64,000 nucleotides of DNA from Stenotrophomonas maltophilia (GCF_900186865.1 NZ_LT906480.1:3986001-4050000), one strand, 5' to 3'; shown: positions 50,307 through 61,550, counted from the stretch's first letter. Program-made: numbers and translations. Notes: generated by a model from the letters alone, not told the origin.

Positions 50307-50410
50307 TGTCGACCTTGGTCGACACATCCATGCAATGCGTGGATGAACATGGAGTAGATCCACCCCACGCGTGGATGCGTGGATGCGTGGACCAAGGTCC
50401 ACACCCATCA
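50307..50410. repeat. Cluster of SMAG-type palindromes behind recG
   Basis: GTGTCGACC/GGTCGACAC (50307-50326), ATCCATGC/GCGTGGAT (50327-50345), a GTAGATCCACC copy (50355-50377) with repeated GCGTGGAT units, and GTGGACC/GGTCCAC (50383-50396). It fills the last 110 bp before the recG stop. Confidence 0.8.
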
Positions 50411-50418
50411 AGGTGGCG

Positions 50419-52530
50419 CTACGCCGAGGCGTAACGCACGGCGGTGCCGATCCAGCGCTGCACCACACGATCGGCCAGCGCGGGTTGCTGGTCCAGCAGG
50501 CGCTCGGCCAGGTCATGCACGCCGGGCAGCAGGCCGGCGTCACGGGCCAGGTCGGCGATGCGGAAACCGGCCAGGCCGGTCTGCCGCGTACCCAGCAGTT
50601 CGCCGGGGCCGCGCAGTTCCAGATCCTTTTCGGCGATGACGAAACCATCGTTGGTTTCGCGCATGGTCTGCAGGCGCTCGCGCGCCATCTGCGAAAGCGG
50701 AGCCTGGTACAACAGCACGCAGCGCGATACCGCCGAACCACGGCCGACGCGGCCGCGCAGCTGATGCAGCTGGGCCAGGCCCAGGCGCTCGGCGTTCTCG
50801 ATCACCATCAGCGAGGCGTTCGGCACATCCACGCCCACTTCAATTACCGTGGTCGCCACCAGCAGGTCGATGTCGCCGGCCTTGAACGCCACCATCGTCG
50901 CCAGCTTTTCGGCGGCTTTCAGACGGCCATGCACCAGCCCCACGCGCACGCCCGGCAACAGCGCCTGCAGCGATTCGTAGGTGGCCTGCGCCGGGGTGGC
51001 ATCCAGTTCTTCGCTTTCCTCGATGAGGGTGCACACCCAGTACACCTGCCGCCCTTCCTGGCAGGCCAGTGCGATGCGCTCGATCAGCTCGGGACGACGA
51101 TCATTGTTGAGCGCGACGGTCTGCACCGGGGTACGGCCCGGCGGCAGTTCGTCGATGGCCGACACATCCAGGTCCGCGTATTCGGACATCGCCAGCGTGC
51201 GCGGAATCGGCGTGGCGGTCATCACCAGCTGGTGTGGCACGCTGTTGCCGCCTGCGCCCTTGTCGCGCAGCGCCAAGCGCTGGTGCACGCCGAAGCGGTG
51301 CTGCTCGTCGACGATGGCGAGCGCCAGATCCTGGAATACCACCGCCTCCTGCATCAGCGCGTGGGTACCAACCACCACCTGCGCTTCGCCGCTGGCGACC
51401 TGTTCCATCACCTTGGCGCGCGCCTTGCCGGTGACCTTGCCGGCCAGCCACGCGATGCGCACACCGAGCGGTTCCAGCCAGCCGCGCAGGTTGTTGAGAT
51501 GCTGTTCGGCCAGCAGTTCGGTGGGCGCAGCCAATGCAACCTGCTTGCCCTGCTCCACCGCCAGCATCGCCGCCAGCGCGGCGACCACGGTCTTGCCGGA
51601 GCCCACATCGCCCTGCACCAGCCGCAGCATCGGGCTGGGCCGCGCGAGGTCTTCGCGGATCTGCTTGAACACGCGCGCCTGCGCGCCGGTGAGCGCGAAC
51701 GGCAGCTGCTTCAGCAGCGCCTTGGCCAGCTTGCCAGGACCGGCCAGCGGCGGCGCATGGTGTGCCTGCAAGGCAATGCGCTGGCGACGCAGGCTGAGGT
51801 GATGGGCCAGCAGTTCTTCCATCGCCAGGCGACGCTGCGCCGGGTGGGTGCCGGCGGCCAGCGCGGCCAGATCGGCATCTGGTGGCGGCCGGTGCACGGT
51901 CAGCAGCGCGCTGCGCAGTGACGGCAGCCCGAGGCCATCGAGCCAGCCGCTGGGCAGCAGTTCCAGCGCGCTTTCCTCGGGCAGGCGGTCCAGCGCCTGG
52001 CCGATCAGCTTGCGCATGGTCATCGGACCGACGCCTTCGACGGTGGGATACACCGGGTCGAGGCGGTCGCCGAGTTCGGGATCGTCGTTGCGGCCCAGCA
52101 CCTGGTAGCTGGGGTGGACGATTTCCAGGCCGAGCTGGCCCGGTTTGGGCGTGCCGAAGCAGCGCAACCGGTTGCCGACCGCGAACTGGCCGACCTGCTG
52201 CTGGCGGAAGTGGAAGAAGCGCAGCACCAAAGTGCCCCGCCCTTCGTCTTCCACCGCCACTTTCAGCATCGGCCGGTAGCGCATGCCGCGCTCGACCGCG
52301 ACCACCCGCCCTTCCACCTGCGCCGGTACGCCGTTGCGCAGGTCTTCAATGCGGGTCAGCCGGGTCCGGTCTTCATAGCGCAGCGGCAGATGAAGCCAGA
52401 GATCCTGCAGGGTGGCCAGGCCACGCGCCTGCAGTTTGGCGGCCACGGCCGGACCGACGCCCGCGAGCATCGCCAGGGATGCTTCGCCGGACGGTGACAG
52501 GACCGGGGTGACCGCCGCCTTGCGTGCCAC
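50419..52530 (-). CDS. recG: ATP-dependent DNA helicase RecG
   Basis: 703 residues. N-terminal wedge domain with an OB fold (TRIEDLRNGVPAQVEGRVVA region), then helicase lobe 1 with Walker A GDVGSGKTVVAALAAML, motif II VDEQHRFGV, and MTATPIPRTLAMSEYADLDV. Lobe 2 has VHGRLKAAEKLATMVAFKAG, ATTVIEVGVDVPNASLM and QLRGRVGRGS. It remodels stalled replication forks and branched DNA. Its start is 7 bp behind the ridA stop, so the two are probably one transcript. Confidence 0.97.
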   Translation of the reverse strand: MARKAAVTPVLSPSGEASLAMLAGVGPAVAAKLQARGLATLQDLWLHLPLRYEDRTRLTRIEDLRNGVPAQVEGRVVAVERGMRYRPMLKVAVEDEGRGTLVLRFFHFRQQQVGQFAVGNRLRCFGTPKPGQLGLEIVHPSYQVLGRNDDPELGDRLDPVYPTVEGVGPMTMRKLIGQALDRLPEESALELLPSGWLDGLGLPSLRSALLTVHRPPPDADLAALAAGTHPAQRRLAMEELLAHHLSLRRQRIALQAHHAPPLAGPGKLAKALLKQLPFALTGAQARVFKQIREDLARPSPMLRLVQGDVGSGKTVVAALAAMLAVEQGKQVALAAPTELLAEQHLNNLRGWLEPLGVRIAWLAGKVTGKARAKVMEQVASGEAQVVVGTHALMQEAVVFQDLALAIVDEQHRFGVHQRLALRDKGAGGNSVPHQLVMTATPIPRTLAMSEYADLDVSAIDELPPGRTPVQTVALNNDRRPELIERIALACQEGRQVYWVCTLIEESEELDATPAQATYESLQALLPGVRVGLVHGRLKAAEKLATMVAFKAGDIDLLVATTVIEVGVDVPNASLMVIENAERLGLAQLHQLRGRVGRGSAVSRCVLLYQAPLSQMARERLQTMRETNDGFVIAEKDLELRGPGELLGTRQTGLAGFRIADLARDAGLLPGVHDLAERLLDQQPALADRVVQRWIGTAVRYASA

Positions 52531-52537
52531 GTGGCGG

Positions 52538-52924
<387 letters not shown>

Positions 52925-52978
52925 GGGTCGCTCCGGTGCTTGGGGGAAAACAGAGCGGTGATTGTACCGGGTGGGGGT

Positions 52979-53091
52979 GCATCCACGCATGGCGTGGATC
53001 TACCGCACCGCTCCGGTAGTGCCGGCCGCTGGCCGGCAACCTCATGAACATCGGAAGCACCGCGAAGTTGCCGGCCAGCGGCCGGCACTAC
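52979..53091. repeat. SMAG repeats: one single and one inverted pair
   Basis: An inverted GTAGATCCACGCCATGCG-type copy (about 52981-53003) is followed by a 25-bp GTAG palindrome (53016-53040) and its exact inverted copy (53067-53091), 26 bp apart. The pair forms a two-hairpin unit just behind spoT and may end its transcript. Confidence 0.85.
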
Positions 53092-53107
53092 CGGGTCCGC
53101 GCAGGAC

Positions 53108-55270
53108 CTACTGGCGGCGTACCGACTGCACGACCGACAGGCGGCGCAGGCGGCGCATCACTTCGGCCAGGTGGTTGCGGTCGCGTACCTGGATGTTGAA
53201 CGCCAGCACGGCGGCGTTGAAGTCGCGGTCCAGGTAGTCCACGCGCTCGATGTTGGAATGGCTCTGGGCGATGGCGGCGGCCAGCTGCGCCAGCACGCCG
53301 GTGCCGTTCTCCACTTCCACCACCAGCGAAGTGTCGTAGTCGCCGGAAACGGTAGTGTCCCAGCCGATCGGCACCCAGCGCTCGGGCGACTTGCGCAGCT
53401 CGGCCAGGTTCGGGCAGTCCATGCGGTGCACCACGATGCCCTTGCCGGCGGTGTGGTAGCCCATGATCTCGTCACCGGGAATCGGCTGGCAGCAGCCGGC
53501 GAAGGTGACCACGCCGCGCTCGCTGCCGTTGATCAGGATCTTTTCCTGCGAATGGTGGCGCGAATGCGGGCCGCCACGCAGTTCGGCGTAGGCCATCAGC
53601 GCCTGCGCGGCCTGGGTCGGCATCCAGTTGCCCAGCGCGACCTCGGCCAGCAGCGCCTCCAGGCGCGGGAAACGATGCTCGGCCAGGAACGCATCCAGGC
53701 GCCCCTTCGGCAGCCGTTCCAGCGATGAATCCATCGCCTCCAGCGCACGGTCGAGCATGCGGTGGCCCAGCTGCACGGCATCTTCGTGTTCCAGCTGCTT
53801 GAGCTGGTGGCGGATGGCAGTGCGCGCCTTGCTGGTGACCACGAATTCCAGCCACTGCGGTTTCGGCGTGGCCGAGCGTGCGGTGATGATCTCCACCGAC
53901 TGCCCCGACACCAGCTTGGTGCGCAGTGGCACCAGTTTCTTGTCCACGCGCGAGGCCACCGCCATGTTGCCGACATCGGTATGCACGGCGTAGGCGAAAT
54001 CGAGCGCGGTGGAATTGCGCGGCAGGGCCAGGATCTTGCCCTTCGGCGTGAACAGGTAGACCTCGTCCGGGAACAGGTCGACCTTGACGTTGTCGAGGAA
54101 CTCCAGCGAGGAGCCGGCAGCGCGCTGCGAGTCGATCAGCTCGACGATCCAGGCGTGGGCACGGCTCTGCGCGCTGTTGGGCGAATCGCCACCAAACTTG
54201 TAGGTCCAGTGCGCGGCCACGCCGCGCTCGGCGATCAGGTCCATTTCCTCGGTACGGATCTGCACTTCGATCGGCGAGCCATACGGCCCGAACAGCACGG
54301 TGTGCAGCGACTGGTAGCCGTTGGCCTTGGGAATGGCGATGAAGTCGCGGAAGCGGCCATCCAGCGGTTTGAAGGTGGCATGCACCGAACCCAGCGCGTG
54401 GTAACAGCTGGGCACGCTGCGCACGACCAGGCGGAAGCCGAACACGTCCATCACCTGGTCGAAGGATTTGTTCTCGTCGCGCATCTTGTTGTAGATGCTC
54501 CACGGGGTCTTGATGCGGCTGATCAGCCGATGCTCGATCCCCTCCTTGGCCAGGCGCTGCGACAGCTGCACTTCCACCTGCGCCATCGCCTCGCGGCGCA
54601 CCACCGGCTGGCTGCGGATGTGTTTTTCAATGATGGCGTGGCGCCACGGGTAGAGCGCCTTGAAGCCGAGGTTCTGCAGCTCGCTCTTGACCAGGCTCAT
54701 GCCCAGGCGCTGGGCGATGGGCGCGTAGATCTCCAGCGTCTCGCGGGCGATGCGGCCGCGCGCTTCGCGGCTCTGCGCGCCCAGCGTGCGCATGTTGTGC
54801 AGGCGGTCGGCCAGCTTGATCATGATCACGCGCAGGTCGCGCGACATCGCCAGCAGCATCTTGCGGAAGCTCTCGGCGGCCGCTTCCTGGCGGTCGCGGA
54901 ACTTCAGCTTGTCCAGCTTGGTCACGCCGTCGACCAGTTCGGCCACGGCTTCGCCGAACTCGGCAGCCAGCGCCTCGCGGGTGAGTGGGGTGTCTTCGAT
55001 GGTGTCGTGCAGGATCGCGGCGATCAGCGCTTCCACGTCCAGGCCGAGCTCGGCCAGCACCTGGGCCACGGCCACCGGATGGGTGATATAGGGCTCGCCC
55101 GACTTGCGCGTCTGCCCAGCGTGCGCGGAGGCACCGACTTCCCAGGCACGGCGCAGCAGCGGCAGCTGTTCCGGCGGCAGGTAATGGGCGGCGCGTTCAA
55201 GCTGGAGGACGTAGTCGGGTACGGCGGCAGCGGGGGCTGCGGCGACCTTGGCAGTGGGGCCTGGGTTCAT
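53108..55270 (-). CDS. spoT: Bifunctional (p)ppGpp synthetase/hydrolase SpoT
   Basis: 720 residues. HD hydrolase domain with HAGQTRKSGEPYITHPVAVA and the metal motif HDTIEDTPLT near residue 90; synthetase domain with RLISRIKTPWSIYNKM, VMDVFGFRLVV and a conserved GYQSLHTVLFGPYGSPIEVQ; TGS domain (VYLFTPKGKILALPRNSTAL); and C-terminal ACT domain. It makes and degrades the stringent-response alarmone. It is encoded behind gmk and rpoZ, the usual order in gammaproteobacteria. Confidence 0.97.
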   Translation of the reverse strand: MNPGPTAKVAAAPAAAVPDYVLQLERAAHYLPPEQLPLLRRAWEVGASAHAGQTRKSGEPYITHPVAVAQVLAELGLDVEALIAAILHDTIEDTPLTREALAAEFGEAVAELVDGVTKLDKLKFRDRQEAAAESFRKMLLAMSRDLRVIMIKLADRLHNMRTLGAQSREARGRIARETLEIYAPIAQRLGMSLVKSELQNLGFKALYPWRHAIIEKHIRSQPVVRREAMAQVEVQLSQRLAKEGIEHRLISRIKTPWSIYNKMRDENKSFDQVMDVFGFRLVVRSVPSCYHALGSVHATFKPLDGRFRDFIAIPKANGYQSLHTVLFGPYGSPIEVQIRTEEMDLIAERGVAAHWTYKFGGDSPNSAQSRAHAWIVELIDSQRAAGSSLEFLDNVKVDLFPDEVYLFTPKGKILALPRNSTALDFAYAVHTDVGNMAVASRVDKKLVPLRTKLVSGQSVEIITARSATPKPQWLEFVVTSKARTAIRHQLKQLEHEDAVQLGHRMLDRALEAMDSSLERLPKGRLDAFLAEHRFPRLEALLAEVALGNWMPTQAAQALMAYAELRGGPHSRHHSQEKILINGSERGVVTFAGCCQPIPGDEIMGYHTAGKGIVVHRMDCPNLAELRKSPERWVPIGWDTTVSGDYDTSLVVEVENGTGVLAQLAAAIAQSHSNIERVDYLDRDFNAAVLAFNIQVRDRNHLAEVMRRLRRLSVVQSVRRQ

Positions 55271-55318
55271 GCCCGAAGCCTATTCCAGCGCGACGTTTAC
55301 GGCAAATCCTGAATGCGA

Positions 55319-55343
55319 AACAGCCCGCACGGGGCGGGCTGTT
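55319..55343 (-). terminator. Hairpin between rpoZ and spoT
   Basis: AACAGCCCGC (55319-55328) pairs with GCGGGCTGTT (55334-55343), loop 5 nt, 33 bp past the rpoZ stop. The minus-strand sequence after it is TTTCGCATT, a short T-tract. It may end or attenuate the gmk-rpoZ transcript before spoT. Confidence 0.6.
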
Positions 55344-55375
55344 CGGCGATCCAGCAATAACGTTGATCGATGCGA

Positions 55376-55675
55376 TCAATCGTCGTTCTTGGACATGTCT
55401 TCGTCGGCGACCACTTCGGCGGCAGCCCACTCCAGCGCTTCGCGCTCGGCGCGCTCACGCTCGGCCTTCTCGACTTCGTCGATCAGCGCGTTGTCGATCT
55501 TGCGGGCGGCGATTTCGCGCAGCGCCAGCACGGTCGGCTTGTCCTCGGTCTCGCTGTTGTCCAGCGTGGCCTGCACGCCGTTGGCGAGCTGGCGGGCACG
55601 CTTGGAAGCCATCATGACCAGTTCGAAACGGTTGTTAACGACTTCCAGGCAATCTTCTACGGTGATGCGGGCCAT
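55376..55675 (-). CDS. rpoZ: RNA polymerase omega subunit
   Basis: 99 residues ([20 protein letters not shown]). The conserved omega region [13 protein letters not shown] and [15 protein letters not shown] is complete, followed by an acidic, Glu/Ala-rich tail. Omega binds beta-prime and aids polymerase assembly and ppGpp response, which fits its place next to spoT. It lies 110 bp after the gmk stop. Confidence 0.96.
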   Translation of the reverse strand: MARITVEDCLEVVNNRFELVMMASKRARQLANGVQATLDNSETEDKPTVLALREIAARKIDNALIDEVEKAERERAEREALEWAAAEVVADEDMSKNDD

Positions 55676-55785
55676 ACGGGCTCCCGGCGACCGGTCGGCC
55701 GCTCAGTCGAATGAGGGAAAGGGGACGGAGTGTACTGGCAGGGGCTGGACAAAATCAAGCCAACCCCCACCCGATTCTTTTGGAA

Positions 55786-56451
55786 TCAGTCAGTTGCACC
55801 CGGATCGGGGGTCAGCAGGGCCTGGATGAGGCCGGCGTGGCGGACCTTCTGGGCCTCCCGGCGCAGGCGGCTGGCGGTGAAGATGGCGCACAGCTCGTCC
55901 ACGGCGGTGTCGAACACCTCGTTGACGATGACGTAGTCGAACTCGTTGAAGTGCAGCATTTCATCGCGTGCCGCGCCCAGGCGCTGGGCGATGACCGCCT
56001 CGCTGTCCTGGCCGCGCTTGCGCATGCGGTCCTGCAGGGCCTGCTTGGACGGCGGCAGGATGAACACGGTGACCGTGCCCGGCACCAGCTGGCGCACCTG
56101 CTGCGCGCCCTGCCAGTCGATTTCCAGCAGCACGTCCTGGCCGGCGGCCAGCTGCGGCTCCACCGACTGCCGGGCGGTGCCCTTCCAGTCGCCGTGCACC
56201 CAGGCATGCTCGAAGAAGTCGCCGGCGGCGATCATTTCCTCGAACCTCTCCGCAGAGACGAAATGGTAGTGCCGGCCGTTCACTTCACCCGGGCGCATCG
56301 CGCGCGAGGTGAAGGAGATCGAGAGGGCGATCTGCGGGTCACGCGCCAGGGTGGCATTGACGATGCTGCTCTTGCCGGCACCGGACGGGGCGGCAACGAT
56401 GTACAGCGTGCCGCGCGCAACGGCGTCCGACGGCTTCGACGGGGCGCTCAT
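55786..56451 (-). CDS. gmk: Guanylate kinase
   Basis: 221 residues from ATG 56451 (MSAPSKPSDAVARGTLYIVA). An upstream extension of 47 residues is not conserved in type. P-loop APSGAGKSS, GMP-binding SFTSRAMRPGEVNGRHYHFV and DVLLEIDWQGAQQVRQLVPG are present. It phosphorylates GMP to GDP. First gene of the gmk-rpoZ-spoT group. Confidence 0.96.
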   Translation of the reverse strand: MSAPSKPSDAVARGTLYIVAAPSGAGKSSIVNATLARDPQIALSISFTSRAMRPGEVNGRHYHFVSAERFEEMIAAGDFFEHAWVHGDWKGTARQSVEPQLAAGQDVLLEIDWQGAQQVRQLVPGTVTVFILPPSKQALQDRMRKRGQDSEAVIAQRLGAARDEMLHFNEFDYVIVNEVFDTAVDELCAIFTASRLRREAQKVRHAGLIQALLTPDPGATD

Positions 56452-56672
56452 GCGGGGGATCCAACGGGTTGATTTCGCAAAATTTTTCCTCGGTGTTCCA
56501 GATCCGGCGCGGAGGATCGCGCCAGGACGGCGGGGGCTGCGCGGAACATCCTGGAACCAGGCCCGGCAGACGCTTTCCCCGGGGGCGGGCACGCAACTTT
56601 ACCAGAGCGGCCCCGTTGCGCGCCCGTCTGGCGGGCGCCGGGCCTTGTGCCACATGGGCGTACGGGGGCCTG

Positions 56673-56681
56673 TGCTATAAC
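56673..56681 (+). promoter_or_regulatory. Candidate extended -10 of the formate dehydrogenase operon
   Basis: TGTGCTATAAC carries TGC followed by TATAAC, an extended -10, 61 bp before the fdoG ATG. There is no convincing -35 at normal spacing. No FNR-type box is seen between gmk and this site, consistent with an aerobic (FDH-O type) enzyme. Confidence 0.45.
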
Positions 56682-56741
56682 CGGGCCGTACCCAACGACA
56701 GCCCGGAGGCCTGCGCCTCCCCGCCATCCCAGGAGAACGGC

Positions 56742-59700
56742 ATGCCATCGATGAGCCGCCGCCAGTTCCTGAAAGTGACCGGGACAACCCTGGTCGGCTC
56801 CAGCCTGGCATTGATGGGCTTCGCGCCCGGCATCGCGCTCGCGGAGGTCAGGCAGTACAAGCTGACCCGCGCGACCGAGACCCGCAACACCTGTACCTAC
56901 TGTTCGGTGGCCTGCGGCATCCTGATGTACAGCCTCGGCGATGGTGCCAAGAACGCCGAGCCGAGCATCTTCCATATCGAAGGCGACCCGGACCATCCGG
57001 TGAACCGCGGCACGCTGTGCCCGAAGGGCGCCGGCCTGGCCGACATCATCCACAGCAAGTCGCGCCTGCTCTACCCCGAGTACCGCGCGCCGGGCTCGAA
57101 CGAGTGGAAGCGGCTGAGCTGGGACGATGCGCTGGACCGCATCGCGCGGCTGATGAAGGAAGACCGCGATGCCAACTTCGTGCAGAAGAACGAGGCCGGG
57201 CAGACGGTCAACCGCTGGCTGACCACCGGCATGCTGGCGGCCTCGGCCACCAGCAATGAAACCGCGGTGCTGACCCACAAGGTCGTGCGCTCCCTTGGCA
57301 TGTTGGCATTCGACAACCAGGCACGTGTCTGACACGGCCCGACGGTGGCAGGTCTTGCCCCGACGCTAGGCCGTGGTGCGATGACGAATCACTGGGTCGA
57401 CATCAAGAATGCCGACCTGATCCTGATCATGGGTGGCAATGCCGCCGAGGCGCACCCGTGCGGGTTCAAATGGGTGACCGAGGCCAAGGCACACAACAAG
57501 GCACGCCTGATCGTGGTCGATCCGCGCTTCAACCGCTCGGCCGCGGTGGCCGACGTGTACGCGCCGATCCGCACCGGTACCGACATCGTGTTCCTGGGGG
57601 GCCTGATCAACTACCTGCTGACCGAGGACCGCATCCAGCACGAGTACGTGCTGAACTACACCGACATGTCGTTCCTGGTGAAGGACGAGTTCGCCTTCAA
57701 GGACGGCCTGTATTCGGGCTACAACGAAGAGAAGCGCAGCTACGACCGCTCCAGCTGGGACTACGCCTACGGTGACGATGGCTTCGTGCGCAGCGACCCG
57801 ACGCTGAAGGACCCGCGCTGCGTCTACAACCTGCTCAAGCAGCACTATGCGCGCTACACGGTGGAGATGGTCGAACGCATCTGCGGCACGCCGGCCGACA
57901 GCATCCGCCAGATCTGGGACATGATCGCGTCCACCGCCGGCAAGGACAAGGCGATGACCATCCTGTACGCGCTGGGCTGGACGCAGCACTCGATCGGCGC
58001 GCAGAACGTGCGTGCCGGCACCATGGTGCAGCTGCTGCTGGGCAACATCGGCGTGGCCGGTGGTGGCATGAACGCCTTGCGCGGGCATTCCAACATCCAG
58101 GGCCTGACCGACATCGGCCTGATGTCCGACCTGCTGCCCGGCTACCTGACCCTGCCGAAACAGGACGAGCAGGACTACGAGGCCTACATCGCCAAGCGCA
58201 CGCAGAAGCCGCTGCGCGCCAACCAGATGTCGTTCTGGCAGAACTACCCGAAGTTCCACGTCAGCCTGATGAAATCGTGGTGGGGCGACGCCGCCACCGC
58301 CGACAACAACTGGTGTTTCGATTACCTGCCCAAGCTCGACAAGCCGTACGACATGCTGCAGGCGTACGAGCTGATGAACGAAGGCAAGATCCACGGCTAC
58401 ATCTGCCAGGGCTTCAATCCGCTGGCCTCGGCGCCGAACAAGGGCAAGCTGATCAGCGCGTTCTCCAAGCTGAAGTTCATGGTCAGCATGGACCCGCTGG
58501 AAACCGAGACCATCGCCTTCTGGCAGAACCACGGTGCGTTGAACGACGTCGACCCGAGCACGATCCAGACCGAAGTATTCCGCCTGCCGACCACCTCCTT
58601 CGCCGAGGAGAACGGCGCGGTGGTGAATTCCTCGCGCTGGCTGCAGTGGCACTGGAAGGGTGCCAACCCACCGGGAGAAGCGCGCAGCGACATCGAGATC
58701 ATGTCCGAGCTGTTCCATCGCATCAAAGCGATGTACGAGAAGGACGGCGGGGCGTGGTGGGAGCCGGTGCGCGACCTGGCCTGGAACTACGCCAACCCTG
58801 AGGTACCCACGCCCGAAGAACTGGCGATGGAATACAACGGCAAGGCGCTGACCGACGTGTTCGATCCGAAGGACCCAACCAAGCTGGTGCGCAAGGCCGG
58901 CGAGCAGTTGGCCGCATTCGGCGACCTGCGCGACGACGGCAGCACCGCCTCCGGCTGCTGGATCTACATCGGTGCCTGGGGCCCGACCGGCAACATGATG
59001 GCGCGGCGTGACAACAGCGACCCCACTGGCATCGGCAACACGCTGGGCTGGGCCTGGGCGTGGCCGGCCAATCGTCGCGTGATGTACAACCGCGCCTCGT
59101 GCGACGTCGCCGGAAAGCCGTTTGATCCGCGGCGCACGCTGCTGGCGTGGAACGGGAAAAACTGGGGCAGCGTGGACGTGCCCGACTTCAAGGCCGACGA
59201 AGATCCCGCCGGCGGAATGGGCCCGTTCATCATGAACCCGGAGGGCATCGCCCGCTTCTTCGCCAAGGCCGGCATGGCCGAAGGCCCGTTCCCGGAGCAC
59301 TACGAACCGTTCGATACACCGCTGCGCAGCAACCCGCTCAGCCCCGGCCAGGCACTGACCCTGAACAACCCGGCCGCCCGCGTATTCGCCAGCGATCGCG
59401 CACAGATCGGTTCGCCGGACGAGTTCCCGCATGTGGCCACCACCTACCGCCTGACCGAGCATTTCCACTTCTGGACCAAGCACGGCAAGTTGAACGCCAT
59501 CATCCAGCCCGAGCAGTTCGTCGAGATCGGCGCGGCGTTGGCCGACGAGCTGGGCATCAACAACGGCAGCCGCGTGCGGGTCAGCTCCAAGCGCGGCCAC
59601 ATCGAAGCGGTCGCCATGGTGACCAAGCGCATCAAGGCCCTGCAGATCGATGGCCGGACCGTGCACCAGGTGGGCGTGCCGATCCACTGGGGTTTCCTCG

Positions 59701-59810
59701 GTGCGGCCAAGCCTGGATACATCGCCAATACGCTGACCAACGCCATCGGTGACGGCAACTCGCAGACGCCCGAATCGAAGTGCATCCTGGTCAAGGTCGA
59801 GAAGGTGTAG
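56742..59810 (+). CDS. fdoG: Formate dehydrogenase alpha subunit, selenoprotein
   Basis: 1,022 residues if UGA at 57330-57332 is read as selenocysteine (residue 197). ATG 56742 follows AGGAGAA. A Tat signal ([20 protein letters not shown]) sends the folded enzyme to the periplasm. The 4Fe-4S motif is [14 protein letters not shown] to LCPKG. The stop is in the exact position of the FdnG/FdoG selenocysteine: the frame resumes as [20 protein letters not shown] and continues to the molybdopterin domains ([23 protein letters not shown]). It oxidises formate and passes electrons to the beta subunit encoded 10 bp downstream. Annotated by simple translation it appears as two genes. Confidence 0.96.
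57330..57375 (+). promoter_or_regulatory. Bacterial SECIS element for Sec197
   Basis: Directly after the UGA, CACGGCC (57333-57339) pairs with GGCCGTG (57369-57375). The apical hairpin is GGCA, loop GGTCT (57351-57355), TGCC. GGUCU is the SelB-binding loop of the E. coli fdhF/fdnG SECIS, and the spacing of 18 nt from UGA to the loop equals that in fdhF as I recall it. The structure overlaps the coding sequence. Confidence 0.93.
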
Positions 59811-59820
59811 GAGACACGCC

Positions 59821-60738
59821 ATGTCACTGCAATCCCTGGACATCATCCGCCGCTCGGCCACCACCACGCCCTCGCCGGAGGCGCGTGGTGCGCACACCGG
59901 CCAGGTCGCCAAGCTGATCGATGTGAGCAAGTGCATCGGCTGCAAGGCCTGCCAGGTCGCCTGCATGGAGTGGAATGACCTGCGCGACGAAGTGGGCAGC
60001 TGCGTTGGCAGCTATGACAACCCGCCCGACCTGAGCGACCAGTCGTGGACGGTGATGAAGTTCCGCGAGTACGAGGACGAGACGGGCAAGCTGGAGTGGC
60101 TGATCCGCAAGGAAGGCTGCATGCACTGCAGCGATCCGGGCTGCCTGAAGGCCTGCCCGTCGCCCGGTGCCATCATCCAGTACGCCAACGGCATCGTCGA
60201 CTTCCAGGAAGAGAACTGCATCGGCTGCGGCTACTGCGTGACCGGTTGTCCGTTCGACGTGCCGCGCATCTCCAAGAAGGACCACAAGGCCTACAAGTGC
60301 ACGCTGTGTTCGGACCGGGTGGCGGTGGGCCAGGAACCGGCCTGCGTGAAGACCTGCCCGACCGGCGCGATTACCTTCGGCAGCAAGCAGGCGATGACCG
60401 AGCACGCGGCCGGACGCGTGGAAGACCTGAAATCGCGCGGCTACGAGAACGCCGGCCTGTACGACCCGCAGGGCGTCGGCGGCACCCACGTGATGTACGT
60501 GCTGCAGCACGTGGACAAGCCGGAGCTGTATGCCGACCTGCCCAAGAACCCGCGCATCAGCCCGATGGTGGAGGTGTGGAAGGGCGTGGCCAAGCCGCTG
60601 GGCGTGCTGGCGATCGCCGCCACCGCCTTCGCCGGCTTCCTGCATTACATCGGCATCGGCCGCAACACGGTCAATGACGAGGAAGAAGAGGAAGCCGAGC
60701 ACGAGGCGAAGAAGATCGAAGAGGAGCAGCGGCCATGA
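59821..60738 (+). CDS. fdoH: Formate dehydrogenase beta (iron-sulfur) subunit
   Basis: 305 residues. Four cysteine clusters for 4Fe-4S centres: [48 protein letters not shown] and [20 protein letters not shown]. One transmembrane helix near 262-280 ([20 protein letters not shown]) anchors it, followed by an acidic Glu-rich tail. It moves electrons from the alpha subunit to the cytochrome b subunit. The stop overlaps the next gene by 4 bp. Confidence 0.96.
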   Translation: MSLQSLDIIRRSATTTPSPEARGAHTGQVAKLIDVSKCIGCKACQVACMEWNDLRDEVGSCVGSYDNPPDLSDQSWTVMKFREYEDETGKLEWLIRKEGCMHCSDPGCLKACPSPGAIIQYANGIVDFQEENCIGCGYCVTGCPFDVPRISKKDHKAYKCTLCSDRVAVGQEPACVKTCPTGAITFGSKQAMTEHAAGRVEDLKSRGYENAGLYDPQGVGGTHVMYVLQHVDKPELYADLPKNPRISPMVEVWKGVAKPLGVLAIAATAFAGFLHYIGIGRNTVNDEEEEEAEHEAKKIEEEQRP

Positions 60739-61382
60739 AGTACGCCCCGCACCCGCGCCAGATCATCCGCTACCGCGCACCGACCCGCATCAACCACTGG
60801 ATCGTGGCGATCTGCTTCGTGTTGACCGCGCTGTCCGGGCTGGCGCTGTTCCACCCTGCCCTGTTCCCGTTGACCCAGCTGTTCGGTGGCGGCCCCTGGA
60901 CGCGCATCCTGCATCCGTTCATCGGGCTGGCCATGGTGGTGGGCTTTGCGCTGCTGGCGTTCCGCATGTGGCGCGACAATCTGCCGACCGCCGACGATCG
61001 CGCATGGATGCGCGGCATGCGCGATGTACTGCGCAACGAGGATGAGAAGCTGCCGCCGGTGGGCCGTTTCAATGCCGGCCAGAAGCTGCTGTTCTGGGCC
61101 ATCATCGGCTGCCTGTCGGCGCTGCTGCTGACCGGCTTCGTGATCTGGCGGCAGTACTTCAGCCACTTCTTCCCGATCGGGGTGATCCGCTTCTCGGTGC
61201 TGGCCCATGCGCTGTTCGGCTGGGTGCTGGTGTGCGCGATCGTGGTGCACATCTATGCGGCGATCTGGATCAAGGGCTCGGTGCGGGCGATGACCCAGGG
61301 CAAGGTGACCTATGGGTGGGCGTACAAGCATCACCGGCAGTGGTTCAGGGACATCCTGCGCGGACGTCGGGAAGAGGGTTAG
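60735..61382 (+). CDS. fdoI: Formate dehydrogenase gamma subunit, cytochrome b556
   Basis: 215 residues, four transmembrane helices ([78 protein letters not shown]). His in RINHWIV, in ILHPFIG, and in LAHALFG and VVHIYA are candidates for the two haem b ligands. It passes electrons to quinone in the inner membrane. Overlaps fdoH by 4 bp. Confidence 0.95.
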   Translation: MKYAPHPRQIIRYRAPTRINHWIVAICFVLTALSGLALFHPALFPLTQLFGGGPWTRILHPFIGLAMVVGFALLAFRMWRDNLPTADDRAWMRGMRDVLRNEDEKLPPVGRFNAGQKLLFWAIIGCLSALLLTGFVIWRQYFSHFFPIGVIRFSVLAHALFGWVLVCAIVVHIYAAIWIKGSVRAMTQGKVTYGWAYKHHRQWFRDILRGRREEG

Positions 61383-61450
61383 CGGCAGGGCCTGCGGCCC
61401 TGCACCCGCTTCAAGCCAAGGCAACAGCAACAGCGGCTATCCGTGGGATT

Positions 61451-61550
61451 GCGGGGTGGGTCCGGTTGCGGGGGACGCCGTAAACCCGTCCATGGGGGCT
61501 TGGCCGCGGCATCCATGCCGCGGACACCCCCGCAACCGGACCCACCCCGC
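61451..61550 (+). repeat. Large palindromic element, copy D
   Basis: Arms 61451-61474 and 61527-61550 (24 bp) are perfectly complementary; core 61475-61526 is 52 bp. The inner hairpin is CCGCGGCA/TGCCGCGG around TCCA, changed on both sides relative to copy A but still paired. It lies between fdoI and fdhE (354-bp gap 61383-61736). Upstream is a GGCAGGGCC/GGCCCTGC hairpin (61384-61403), as before copy C. Confidence 0.9.

Noticed and set aside
50027..50404. N-terminal extension of the nucleoside hydrolase frame
   Set aside because: It consists of translated palindromic repeats, while the family N-terminus starts exactly at MTHKIPLLIDTDPG.
56469..57345. Apparent premature stop or split of the formate dehydrogenase alpha gene
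   Set aside because: The UGA falls at the known selenocysteine position, the frame is unchanged on both sides and a SECIS follows, so it is recoding, not a mutation.
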